From NCBI RefSeq assembly GCF_010365285.1, contig NZ_CP048286.1, positions 6,250,001 to 6,314,000 on the forward strand: a stretch of DNA of 64,000 bases, written 5' to 3'. This DNA is from Paenibacillus rhizovicinus (GTDB lineage Bacteria; Bacillota; Bacilli; Paenibacillales; Paenibacillaceae). Every line of letters begins with the position of its first letter. Positions within the stretch are counted from its first letter, which is position 1. The translations under genes and the position numbers were made by a program. Below the pieces are notes generated by a model, which did not search any database, was not told the origin of the DNA, and worked only from the letters and a program-made list of their open reading frames with translations. This document shows, piece by piece, positions 40,935 to 50,002 of this stretch.

Positions 40935-41082
40935 GCATTTCGTCATGGTTGGAATGGGTCAGCTGTAGTTATCCGCAAACGGAATGGCATCCATAAGATT
41001 TAGAGCGATTGGCCAGAGGGGGTTCGGAAACAAGTGTGAATGGAACGATGAAAGAATCGTATCCGAGTCGGCCTTCCAAGTT

Positions 41083-41183
41083 CATCAAGTGTTTAATAGA
41101 ACTGCACACCGTGTTAACAATCTCTCGATTGATCACTCTCATTTTAATCATATATTATTCATGATTATGGAGAAATCGTTATG
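41083..41183 (+). repeat. 100-bp leader repeat, copy B
   Basis: Related to copy A (40400-40502): both start CATCAAGTG, share CACCGTGTTAA, AATCTCT, CATGAT and ATGGAGA.ATCGTT. Here the element is followed by a 9-codon frame ending at once, then the chemoreceptor pseudogene. The 470 bases between the small gene and the pseudogene hold only this repeat and a terminator. Confidence 0.85.
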
Positions 41184-41271
41184 AGAAGCTCATTTTTAGA
41201 AGTTGATTGAGCAATGGATGAGCACTATTTTCGGAAGAAATGCATGATTTGAGAGAGGGAGTGACCCGAGA

Positions 41272-42627
41272 ATGACCCAGAACAAACCACCAAATATAAA
41301 AAGGAAGTTTTTCATTCCCGTTTTGCAGCGCTTCGCTGGGGAAAAACACCACAAGATCGATGAAAGCTGGCGAAGTGGGCACCAGTCGACAGTTCCGGCA
41401 TCTATCGACATCCAAGACCCGGTCATTCTGAAACAATGTGATGATCGATCCTGACGTTGGACGAAGTGCGGCTTATACAGTCTGTTCAGCCGCTCGTGCG
41501 CCAGTATATCGAAGAAATCGTGGACGGTTTTTACCAAACGATAACAGGGATAGAATCGCTTCAAGCGATCATTACAAGCAACAGTACGGTCGAACGGCTG
41601 AGGCAAACGCTGAAGTCGCATCTGATCGAGATGTCCAGCGGGCGAATTGACGAGGAATACCTGCAAAAGAGGATGCGCGTCGCCGATGAGCATAGCCGGA
41701 TCGGACTCGAACCGAAATGGTACATGGGTGCGTTCCAGAACTTGCAGAACACGCTGATGCTCATCGTAAACCGTAACGTCGAAGACCGCGAGGAAAGCCT
41801 GCGCATCAGCAAGGCGATTACGAAAATTCTCAATTTCGAGCAGCAAATCGTGCTGGAGGCGTACGAGAAGGAAAACGTCCGGCAGCGGCAACTGCAGTAC
41901 GAACAGGTCCAAGAGGAATTAAAGCGGAAAATTAACCACGGTCAGCGAAGAGATGGCGGCTATGTCCGAGCAGACGAGCGCTTCGGTGCAAAATTCGATC
42001 GCGGCAGCGGACGATGTGAACCGTTCCGTCGAACGCAGCGCCGAGGCGTCCCGCGAGACGCAGTCGCTCGCCGCAGAAGGGCAATACCAATTGACCGCGT
42101 TGGAGGAGAATATCGGCAATCTATCAACGCTCGGCGACGGCTGACGCGCTGGTCGTGCAACTCACTTCGTCGGTCACTCAGATCGGTCGCGTCGTCAACA
42201 TTGTGCAGGAGATTGCTAGCCAGACGAATTTGCTGGCGCTGAATTCGGCGATCGAAGCGGCCCGGGCGGGCGAGTACGGCAAAGGCTTCGCGGTGGTCTC
42301 CGACGAAGTGCGCAAGCTGTCGGATCAAACGAAACAATCGGTCGATCAGATCAAAGCATATATCGGGGAACGAGCGATTTTGCCGCCAAGGTTGCCGACG
42401 AAATCCATCAGGCGAACAGGATTATCGAGTTGAGCAAATCCGAGGCGAAGGCAACGGAAGCCGCGTTCGAGCGAATCGTACACTCGATGAACAGCAGCCT
42501 GCGCGACGTGGAGGGTTCATTAGCCGGAATGCGGCAGCTTATCGTCTCGATTGACGAGATTGGCGAGGTGACCGATAAAGTTGTCATCTCCGCCGATCAG
42601 CTCCAGCAAGCCGCGCGTTTTGCGTAA
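41272..42627 (+). pseudogene. Decayed HemAT-like globin-coupled chemoreceptor
   Basis: Fragments in different frames add up to one soluble chemoreceptor. 41272-41454 gives the N-terminal leader (MTQNKPPNIKRKFFIPVLQR), about 41450-41935 the globin sensor (LDEVRLIQSVQPLVRQYIEE, GLEPKWYMGAFQNLQNTL), 41940-42144 the start of the methyl-accepting domain (SEEMAAMSEQTSASVQNSI), 42155-42380 its conserved hairpin tip ([35 protein letters not shown]) and 42385-42627 the rest. At least four frame changes are needed, so it is non-functional. The intact protein would sense oxygen for aerotaxis. The globin His is plausible but not assigned. GAGGGAGTG before 41272 is the old ribosome site. Confidence 0.85.
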
Positions 42628-42827
42628 GTAACCGGCATTGTCTCCCTCCGCCCTCCTCTCTCAATTGTTCATTAATGATTCGAAAGTGCATTACGGAAAT
42701 GTAAGCCAATAGGAGTATCAGATCGACGAACGCTACGCCGAGCTGGACAATTGTCGTGGCTCAAGAACATCAGGCCTCTACTTTAAGATCGCTATTTTAC
42801 CTTGAAAGTTTGGAAGGAGAAGTTTTC

Positions 42828-45800
42828 ATGAAGCTAAAAACAGTTTTTATGTGGCTGCTGACGATAGCCCTCGTAATCGGGGCGGTGCCGCCGTCCGGGG
42901 GGCTGGACGCGTGGGCGGCGGGCAACGCGGACAAGTCTGGCGCGCTGACAGGGCTTACTGCGATCGTGAAGCAGGGGAACGCAGTTATTCCGGAAGGCGG
43001 TACGATCGATCTAGCGAACGGGGATGAACTCAGCGTCGAAGTATCGTTCGGCGTTCCTGTTGCGGGGGATGATCCGACTCCGCCGACGGTCGTGGAGCAA
43101 AATGATACGGCCAGCTTTACGCTCAGCGAAGGTTTCACGCTTACGTCGGGAACAACGCTGCCTCTTCAATTCAACGGGAAGCTTGTTGGAACAACGACGC
43201 TAAATACGACCGGAACCAATACGGTGACGGCCGAAACGCTGTTCGATGGAGATGCGGATTTGTTTGATGAAACGGGCGGTTATTATGGGGTCCAAGGGAA
43301 AATCAACGTAGGGTTGAAATACGACAGCTCCGGCGCCGCCGGGGATGAAGGCACTCACCAAGTACAGATTCTCGGCAAAACCTATACAATCGTAGTGCCG
43401 CCTCAACCGATCGTGTACAACGTGGTAAAGTCGGGGACTGCGGATTTGACCAGCAAAGTCATCCATTGGACGGTGCAGCTGACCGGGACGAAGGGGGCAA
43501 CCGCGGTTGATCTGAACGGATATGTGTTCAGCGACGATCTGAGCGGCGTAGGCGCATATGTGGCTAACACGTTCCAGGTCGACGGCGTATCTGCTACCCC
43601 TGTCGAGACGGGCAGCTTGTTGACGTATACGCTGGATGCCGCGGCTAGCGTGCGCACCGTCACGTTCGATACCGCGATCCCGGACGATATGTATTATCGG
43701 AATCACGAAGCGAAGTCAGTCAGCAATACCGTCAATTTACTGAAGGACAATGCGCCGGTGAAGGACGGTACGGGCACGGTCACGTACACGACGCCGACGT
43801 GGATCGAGAAAACGGGAGCGCCCAAGCACGCCAATCCGGGTAGCGATCCTGCTTATGACCCGGACGATCAGTACATCACGTGGACAATTACGGCTAACAA
43901 GTCGCAAGCTTCTTTGGACGAACTAACCCTTACAGACGCGCTGCAGACAGGTTTGGACTTCGTCTCGGCGCAATGGCAAACTTCCACGGACGGTACGATC
44001 TGGACGAACGACGGCGCCAGCATTACCGTCGCGCCGGCAGACGGCAATTATACCCGCTCGGGAACGACCAACACGATGGTTCGGCTCGTGATTACGAGCA
44101 AAGTGCATGACAACGGCACCGACATCACTGTATTCAAGAAGACCTTCAATAACGCTGCGACGCTAGACTGGGCCGGCAAGCCGAGCGGCGCGACGATGAG
44201 CACTGGAAACGTCGGCGTCGGTATCGGGTACGACGCGCTGACGAAGACGGGCGTGCTGGATAAACCTAATCGCGTGATTACGTGGACGGTTAAGGCCGAT
44301 GCCAAGAATCAGCCTATCGCCGATATGAGTACGTATGATTTGATCGTCTACGACGGCAGCACGAATTTGTCCGGCACGACGGGCTGGCCGGCAGGCATCT
44401 CCGAGGCGAACTTGACGAAGCGGACGGGTCTGCGGTATGTAGCGGGAAGCGGCACGACTTCCGCTGGGGCATTAAACGTGATTCCGATTATGAAGAACGG
44501 GCAGCAGGTCGCCGATCTGATCGAAGTGACGGGATTGTCGACGACCGCGGTCAATACGATGACGTTCAAGACGCTGATCGTAGACCCTGAAGTATATGCA
44601 GGAAATAGCGATAAGAACGTGAACAATACCGCCTCGCTTTTTACTGGGACGAACCGGCTGAGGGACGCCACAGGAACTGTCACCTACCAGAGCCGCACGC
44701 TGGCGAAGGAACTGCTGAAGCGCGAGGCGATGGCCGCTCCGGCTGCTGGGGTTAACGCGCAACGTACGACCAACGCGAATGAAGGCTTCGACTATGATGA
44801 CAAGTCCGTTATCTTCCGTTTGAGCGTGAATGCGGACGGCCTGAATTTTAACACGGCGAACGTGGCGAGCAACGAGGGAAATGACACGCTTGGCACAGCT
44901 TCGGTGAACGATACGCTGCCGGCAGGCTGGGAGTTCGAGGATATCGTTCCAGGTCAGAAGTATTTGATCTTCGAAGGAACGGCAGGCTCCGGCTCTTCCG
45001 TGAATGCGGCCAGCACGACGCCGACGCCGGAAGCGAGCGTAACCGGATTGACGTCGAACTTCGGCACCGCAGGGCAGGCGGTCTTCACGTTCGCCCAGCT
45101 GGACAAGCCATACGTCATACTCGTGAAGGCTAAGCCCACGGACGCTGCGCTTGCCGGGTATTTCGAGAGCAACGAAACTTCGACAATAACCAACAATTTG
45201 AACCTGCAAGCAGCGAATTGGACCCCGGGGACTTCCAAGTCGCAGCAGGTGTCCATTCATAGCGAGATTCTGAACAAGTCCCATTCTCTGCCTGCGAACG
45301 GAACGCTGATCTGGACCATCGTATACAACCCGAATCAGATAGGGACAAGCGGCCAAACGATCGTCGATACGTTGCCGCTCGGCTTGGACTTGCGGACGGA
45401 CTCAACAGGCGCGCTGCTGTTGGACGACGGTCACGGCGTCAACTACTTGACCGCTACGGAACTGACGCTCGAGCCGGACGGATCGCTGGTAGACGGGGCC
45501 GCCGTCACGCTTTCGCCGGGCGGCAATCTGATCTACGATAACGCAACGCGTGAATTGACCTTCAATATTCCGGACTACAACAAGGCATACCGACTGACCT
45601 ACTTGACGGACATTACCGGCGAAGTCGGCACGATCGTTAACTATGCGATACTTTCTCAAGGTGACGCCAATACGTCCAAACAAGAGATCCAGTATGCGAT
45701 CAGCAACGCGGACAGCTCGGCGACGCTGTTGCGAGGCGGCTGGCTGGAAGTGGCGAAGACGAACGGAACTACGGCGGCGCCGCTGGCCGGCGCGGAGTTC

Positions 45801-47882
45801 ACCCTTTATGCGGAGGACGGCAGCACGATCATTCGTAAGGCTGTCAGCTCCGCCGACGGCAAACTTAGGATGAAAGCTATTCCGGCCGGGACGTATGTGC
45901 TCCGCGAGACGGCCGCTCCAGCCGGCGGCTATGCGCTGGAAGGCATCGATCATACGGTCAGCGTAGATACCTCCGGCCCGACTGTCGTGACTTCCATCGA
46001 CGGTAAAACGGGAGCGGACGCCAATAAGCTGGCTGTAGCGAATTATTTGACGAATACGACGGGCAAGCTCGTCATTTCGAAGACCGTTGCCGGCAATGAC
46101 GGCGATCTCGCCAAGAAGTTTAATTTCACGGTAACCTTCACCGATGCGCCGGGCGTATACGACTACACCGGCACTGGCGGCGCGGCGAGCGGCACGATCG
46201 CGAGCGGCGGCACGATCTCGCTTGCTCACGGGCAGAGCATCATCATCGCTGGTTTGCCCGCGGACGCGCAGTATACGGTGACGGAAACGGACTATGCCAA
46301 TGACGGATACAAGACGACAAGTCTTGGCGCAACGGGCGAAATCGCGGTCGATGAGACGCAAACCGCGGCTTTCTTGAACACCAAGGACAAGCCCGGCAAT
46401 TTGATCATCAGCAAGACGGTAACGGGCAATGACGGCGATCAGTCACAAACATTCGATTTTACCATCACCTTAAACACGGCTGGGGTATACAACTACACCG
46501 GTACAGGCGGCGCGGGGAACGGCACGATTACAAGCGGCGATAAGATATCCCTCGCGGGCGGACAGAGCATTACGATAGCAGGTCTGCCTGCTGGCACCAC
46601 GTATACCGTAGCAGAAGATGACTATGCTGCTACCGGTTATGCAACGACCAAGACGGGCGACACGGGGACGATCGTGACGGACGACTTCCAATCCGCCCAG
46701 TTCGTAAACGCTAGAGACGACTGGTTCGGCAGCCTGAAGATTGGAAAGTCTGTAAAGGGCAACGCGGGCGATAAAGCAAGGACGTTCGATTTCACGGTGA
46801 ACTTGAGCGCAGCTGGCGTATTCAATTACACCGGCGCAGGCGGCGCGGCGAATGGCACGATTGCGAGCGGCGATACGTTCCCTCTCGCTGATGGTCAGAG
46901 CATTACGATAGCAGGTCTGCCTAGAGGCACAACGTATAAGGTCGTGGAAGCCAGCTACGCTGCGGACGGATACGCCACGACTAAGACGGGCGAAAGCGGA
47001 GCAATCGTAGGCGCGCAGGAGCAAACCGCCACCTTCGTCAACACGAAGAACGTGTGGTACTCGGCAGACGAGGGCCATCTGACGATCAGCAAGACGGTGT
47101 CCGGACCGGACGCCGATCTGACGAAGAAATTCAGCTTCACGGTTGATCTGAACGGCGCTCCGGGCACGTACGCATATTCGGGCAGCGGCGGCAGCGGGAC
47201 GATTCGGAGCGGCGGCACCGTGGCGCTCGCACATGGAGAGGCGATCACGATTGCAGGCCTGCCGCTGGGAACAAGTTATACAGTCGTCGAAGCGGATTAT
47301 TCCGCGGAGGGATATACGACGACAGACACTGGGGCATCCGGCGTCTTCAACTCGACCGGAACCCAGAGCGCGGCCTTCGTGAACGTCTATGAGGCGAAGA
47401 AGCCTGAGCAGCCGACACCGGGCGGCGAGGACGGCGGCAGTAAGGATAACACGGGCGGCGAGGACGGCGGGAAAGACAACGGCAGCAAAGATAACATGAG
47501 CGGCGAGGACGGCGGGAAGGACAACGGCAATCAGGATGACAAGGGCGGCGAAGACGGCGGGAAGGACAACGGCAGCAAGGATAACACGGGCGGGAAAAGT
47601 GATGGAGGAGGCCAACAACCGGGGAGCGGTAATGGGGGCAGCTCCGGCGGTGCCGGTGACAAATCGACGGATGGCTCGACTGGCGGTAGGACTATCGCAA
47701 CCGGCAGCGGCGGCAAGACGGACCACAAGGTCCAAACGGGCAAGGACGGCACGCCGAAGACCGGTGACCGCAACGACAGGCAGATAGGTCAATTCGGGTT
47801 GATTTTCTTCGGAGCGGCGCTTGCTGCATTAATTGTCGCGAATGTTATCTCGCGTAGAAGAATCGGCAGGAAGCGTTACTAA
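42828..47882 (+). CDS. Large cell-wall-anchored isopeptide/SpaA-type repeat surface protein
   Basis: A 1684-residue surface protein. It has a signal peptide (about 1-31), a long beta-rich N-terminal region of pilin or adhesin type (about 40-960) with repeated ASLFTG/NTASL-like strands, a SpaA prealbumin-like domain (LEVAKTNGTTAAPLAGAEFT), four about 110-residue repeats beginning [LN]xISKTVxGNDGD, a Gly/Asp/Lys/Asn low-complexity wall-spanning stretch, and a sorting signal: TPKTGD, a hydrophobic helix, and SRRRIGRKRY. Lys and Asn/Glu in such domains usually form internal isopeptide bonds. GGAAGGAGA is 7 bases before ATG 42828. A class B sortase gene follows. It probably mediates adhesion or forms a fibre. 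Confidence 0.9.
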   Translation: MKLKTVFMWLLTIALVIGAVPPSGGLDAWAAGNADKSGALTGLTAIVKQGNAVIPEGGTIDLANGDELSVEVSFGVPVAGDDPTPPTVVEQNDTASFTLSEGFTLTSGTTLPLQFNGKLVGTTTLNTTGTNTVTAETLFDGDADLFDETGGYYGVQGKINVGLKYDSSGAAGDEGTHQVQILGKTYTIVVPPQPIVYNVVKSGTADLTSKVIHWTVQLTGTKGATAVDLNGYVFSDDLSGVGAYVANTFQVDGVSATPVETGSLLTYTLDAAASVRTVTFDTAIPDDMYYRNHEAKSVSNTVNLLKDNAPVKDGTGTVTYTTPTWIEKTGAPKHANPGSDPAYDPDDQYITWTITANKSQASLDELTLTDALQTGLDFVSAQWQTSTDGTIWTNDGASITVAPADGNYTRSGTTNTMVRLVITSKVHDNGTDITVFKKTFNNAATLDWAGKPSGATMSTGNVGVGIGYDALTKTGVLDKPNRVITWTVKADAKNQPIADMSTYDLIVYDGSTNLSGTTGWPAGISEANLTKRTGLRYVAGSGTTSAGALNVIPIMKNGQQVADLIEVTGLSTTAVNTMTFKTLIVDPEVYAGNSDKNVNNTASLFTGTNRLRDATGTVTYQSRTLAKELLKREAMAAPAAGVNAQRTTNANEGFDYDDKSVIFRLSVNADGLNFNTANVASNEGNDTLGTASVNDTLPAGWEFEDIVPGQKYLIFEGTAGSGSSVNAASTTPTPEASVTGLTSNFGTAGQAVFTFAQLDKPYVILVKAKPTDAALAGYFESNETSTITNNLNLQAANWTPGTSKSQQVSIHSEILNKSHSLPANGTLIWTIVYNPNQIGTSGQTIVDTLPLGLDLRTDSTGALLLDDGHGVNYLTATELTLEPDGSLVDGAAVTLSPGGNLIYDNATRELTFNIPDYNKAYRLTYLTDITGEVGTIVNYAILSQGDANTSKQEIQYAISNADSSATLLRGGWLEVAKTNGTTAAPLAGAEFTLYAEDGSTIIRKAVSSADGKLRMKAIPAGTYVLRETAAPAGGYALEGIDHTVSVDTSGPTVVTSIDGKTGADANKLAVANYLTNTTGKLVISKTVAGNDGDLAKKFNFTVTFTDAPGVYDYTGTGGAASGTIASGGTISLAHGQSIIIAGLPADAQYTVTETDYANDGYKTTSLGATGEIAVDETQTAAFLNTKDKPGNLIISKTVTGNDGDQSQTFDFTITLNTAGVYNYTGTGGAGNGTITSGDKISLAGGQSITIAGLPAGTTYTVAEDDYAATGYATTKTGDTGTIVTDDFQSAQFVNARDDWFGSLKIGKSVKGNAGDKARTFDFTVNLSAAGVFNYTGAGGAANGTIASGDTFPLADGQSITIAGLPRGTTYKVVEASYAADGYATTKTGESGAIVGAQEQTATFVNTKNVWYSADEGHLTISKTVSGPDADLTKKFSFTVDLNGAPGTYAYSGSGGSGTIRSGGTVALAHGEAITIAGLPLGTSYTVVEADYSAEGYTTTDTGASGVFNSTGTQSAAFVNVYEAKKPEQPTPGGEDGGSKDNTGGEDGGKDNGSKDNMSGEDGGKDNGNQDDKGGEDGGKDNGSKDNTGGKSDGGGQQPGSGNGGSSGGAGDKSTDGSTGGRTIATGSGGKTDHKVQTGKDGTPKTGDRNDRQIGQFGLIFFGAALAALIVANVISRRRIGRKRY
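46060..47395 (+). repeat. Four tandem in-frame repeats of about 330 bp inside the surface protein gene
   Basis: Repeats start near 46060, 46390, 46730 and 47074, each encoding ISKTVxGNDGD / YTGTGGAxxGTI / GQSITIAGLPxGTxYTV / QTAxFVN. They are diverged in DNA, so not recent copies, but could still allow recombination between repeats two and three, which are most alike. Confidence 0.85.
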
Positions 47883-47975
47883 CAAGTAGAGTTCAATAAA
47901 TAACTTCGACTGGAGGGCCTGTTTAGCGGATAACCGACACCGCAGCAGGTCCTCGTCGCGGAGAGGGGGAACGGC

Positions 47976-48770
47976 ATGAAGCGTAGCAGAGTGCAGCGGA
48001 ATTTGCTCCTGCTCACAGGCCTATGCATCGTCGGCATCGTCTGCTCGGCATACATGTTTCTGTCCGCCGATCGGGAATATACACAGGGCGATACGGCCTA
48101 CGATCAGATCCGAGCGTACAACAAGACGCCGAAGCAGATGTCTGCTCCAGCGTCGTTGCCGGCTTCCGGCCAAGAAGAAGCTGTTAATGGCGGGGAACCG
48201 GCTGAGGGCGCAGTTGATTTCGCCGCGCTTTCGGACTTGAATCCGGATACGGTGGCCTGGTTAAAGTCCGATAATACGGCGATTGATTACCCGGTCGTGC
48301 AAGGGCAAGATAATGCCTACTATCTCGGGCACCTGTTCACGGGCGAGGCGAATCGGATGGGCAGCCTGTTCGTCGATTACCGGACGCCTGGCGACTTCTC
48401 CGGGCGAATGACGATTATCTACGGCCATCACATGAATAATGGTTCTATGTTCGCCTCTCTGCTTAAGTATAAGGAGCAGAAGTACTACGATGCTCACAAG
48501 CAGATGCAGGTTGAGACGCCGAGCGGCCGTTATACGTTGGAGTTGTTCGCGGGCATCATCGCGGACGGCAAAGAGGAGTTCCTCCGGCGCGACTTCGACG
48601 ATAACGACGATTATGCGGCCTATATCCATTCGCTGGCCGAAGCGTCGACTTTTCGTTCAGATGTGACAGTGGCGGCGGATGCTAGAATCGTGGCCTTGGT
48701 TACTTGTTCTTACGAGTACACGAATGCCAGGTATGCACTGTTCGGGAAGCTAGTTCATGCAGCGGCTTAG
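47976..48770 (+). CDS. srtB: Class B sortase
   Basis: A 264-residue transpeptidase with one N-terminal membrane helix (about 10-30). Features of class B: LNPDTVAWLKSDNTAIDYPV, NAYYLGHLFTGEANRMGSLF, His151 in YGHHMNNGSMF, Cys244 in LVTCSYEY and Arg252 in NARYALFG, the complete catalytic triad. It lies 93 bases after the surface protein gene and should cleave that protein's TPKTG signal and attach it to peptidoglycan or to another subunit. AGAGGGGGAA is the ribosome site. Confidence 0.92.
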   Translation: MKRSRVQRNLLLLTGLCIVGIVCSAYMFLSADREYTQGDTAYDQIRAYNKTPKQMSAPASLPASGQEEAVNGGEPAEGAVDFAALSDLNPDTVAWLKSDNTAIDYPVVQGQDNAYYLGHLFTGEANRMGSLFVDYRTPGDFSGRMTIIYGHHMNNGSMFASLLKYKEQKYYDAHKQMQVETPSGRYTLELFAGIIADGKEEFLRRDFDDNDDYAAYIHSLAEASTFRSDVTVAADARIVALVTCSYEYTNARYALFGKLVHAAA

Positions 48771-48804
48771 CTACATTTAGATGGAATACAGGTTCGAAAT
48801 TAAG

Positions 48805-48834
48805 TTGACATTCAATTTCAAAGTATGTTATATT
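48805..48834 (+). promoter_or_regulatory. Promoter of second tRNA-Leu gene
   Basis: Consensus TTGACA (48805-48810), 18-base spacer, TATATT (48829-48834). Confidence 0.75.
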
Positions 48835-48880
48835 CAAAAAGTCGCTTCTTGCAATGAGGGCGGCAATGCAACAATCGTAT

Positions 48881-48967
48881 GCGGTCATGGCGGAATTGGC
48901 AGACGCGCTAGATTCAGGTTCTAGTGTCAGCAATGACGTGGAGGTTCGAGTCCTCTTGACCGCACCA
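48881..48967 (+). tRNA. tRNA-Leu (anticodon CAG), copy 2
   Basis: An 87-base class II tRNA, CCA encoded, with acceptor GCGGTCA/TGACCGC, loop TTCAGGT (CAG) and variable arm with TGTCAGCAATGACG. Identical to copy 3. Confidence 0.95.
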
Positions 48968-48979
48968 CACCTAAAGCGT

Positions 48980-49009
48980 AACCCTTCATTTATGAAGGGT
49001 TTATTTTTT
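48980..49009 (+). terminator. Terminator of tRNA-Leu copy 2
   Basis: AACCCTTCA (48980-48988) and TGAAGGGTT (49000 region) pair around TTTA, followed by TATTTTTTG. Confidence 0.85.
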
Positions 49010-49055
49010 GGTTTTTTACGGCGGAAGGTTGTCTGGGAACGATATGAAGAAATAG

Positions 49056-49085
49056 TTGACTTTGCCGTGTCATTCATGATATCTT
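49056..49085 (+). promoter_or_regulatory. Promoter of third tRNA-Leu gene
   Basis: TTGACT (49056-49061), 18-base spacer, TATCTT (49080-49085). Confidence 0.65.
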
Positions 49086-49133
49086 AATAAATGTCGCTTC
49101 TAAAGAATTTCGGAAGCGTCATCTATCGGATGT

Positions 49134-49220
49134 GCGGTCATGGCGGAATTGGCAGACGCGCTAGATTCAGGTTCTAGTGTCAGCAATGACGTGGAGGTTC
49201 GAGTCCTCTTGACCGCACCA
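49134..49220 (+). tRNA. tRNA-Leu (anticodon CAG), copy 3
   Basis: Base-for-base identical to copy 2 over all 87 positions, with its own promoter and terminator. Confidence 0.95.
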
Positions 49221-49234
49221 ACTTTAAAACTTCG

Positions 49235-49262
49235 AAAGCCTTGCTGATGCAAGGCTTTTTCT
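49235..49262 (+). terminator. Terminator of tRNA-Leu copy 3
   Basis: AAAGCCTTGC (49235-49244), loop TGAT, GCAAGGCTTT (49249-49258), then TTCTG. Confidence 0.85.
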
Positions 49263-49402
49263 GTTGGTATGCATCGTGTTTCACGGTGAATAGAAAATAT
49301 GCTGCGCAGCAGGACAAGAATATCGGATACTCGTCCAAACCAACTGCATCCATTTTCATAGAATGGAAGCATCTAGTTAGGAAAGGGGTTGAAGATTCAT
49401 AA

Positions 49403-49819
49403 ATGGCACATTTAATCGATTATAACGTAAGCGTCCCTGCAGTCGCAACGAATCAGGTCGCCATAACAGTACCTATGACGCCTACTAAAACCATTTTGGC
49501 TGAGCTTGGCATCTACGTGCAGCCGCAGTATGCGAATAACAACCGCGTGCAGCTTATCGCTTCTTTCGGCGCGCAGGGCATAATATTCACGCCAAGCGTG
49601 TTGTTCCGCGTTTTCCGCGACACGCAAGAAATCTATTACGGCGTACACGGTCTGGAAACTAATTATGAACATTACGGTTTGGTGACGTTCCAAGTCATCG
49701 ACATCAATGTACCGGCCGGCGCGCATGGCTATTCTGTCTATTGTGAAAACTTGGATGAAGGCACAGAAGCGCAAATCATCGGACCGATGAACGTAAGCGC
49801 GGCTGTATACGCGGTTTAA
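49403..49819 (+). CDS. Unknown beta-strand protein (138 residues)
   Basis: MAHLIDYNVSVPAVATNQVA, then hydrophobic strands ending in GAHGYSVYCENLDEG and MNVSAAVYAV. The pattern of short strands with polar turns looks like a jelly-roll or BclA-like trimeric tip, perhaps a spore-surface protein; that is a guess. No signal peptide. AAAGGGG is a distant ribosome site (about 15 bases before ATG), so the expression start is not certain. It follows the tRNA-Leu copy 3 by 180 bases and has its own terminator. Confidence 0.65.
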   Translation: MAHLIDYNVSVPAVATNQVAITVPMTPTKTILAELGIYVQPQYANNNRVQLIASFGAQGIIFTPSVLFRVFRDTQEIYYGVHGLETNYEHYGLVTFQVIDINVPAGAHGYSVYCENLDEGTEAQIIGPMNVSAAVYAV

Positions 49820-49839
49820 TTAGATTTTTAATTTTTACG

Positions 49840-49871
49840 AAAGGCCGAACCGCGATTGCGGTCCGGCCTTT
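49840..49871 (+). terminator. Hairpin terminator after 138-residue protein gene
   Basis: AAAGGCCGAACCGC (49840-49853) pairs with GCGGTCCGGCCTTT (49858-49871) around GATT. The T-run is short. Confidence 0.7.
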
Positions 49872-50002
49872 GTCATTGTGAATAGTTAGGGAAGAAACTC
49901 CATAGCCGTCAGGTTCGTCATGACCTGTTTCAACGGATATACATAATTTTCCCACTTTCCACAAACAATGTGTCTGACGCGTTTAGAAAGAAGGCGAATG
50001 TA

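Noticed and set aside
42756..42827. Longer N terminus for the large surface protein
   Set aside because: The signal peptide starts at ATG 42828, which has its own ribosome site; upstream codons would put residues before the signal peptide.
40228..49220. Intact integrative element at tRNA-Leu
   Set aside because: No integrase, relaxase or conjugation gene is visible and the boundaries are not direct repeats beyond the tRNA genes themselves; kept only as an island suspicion.
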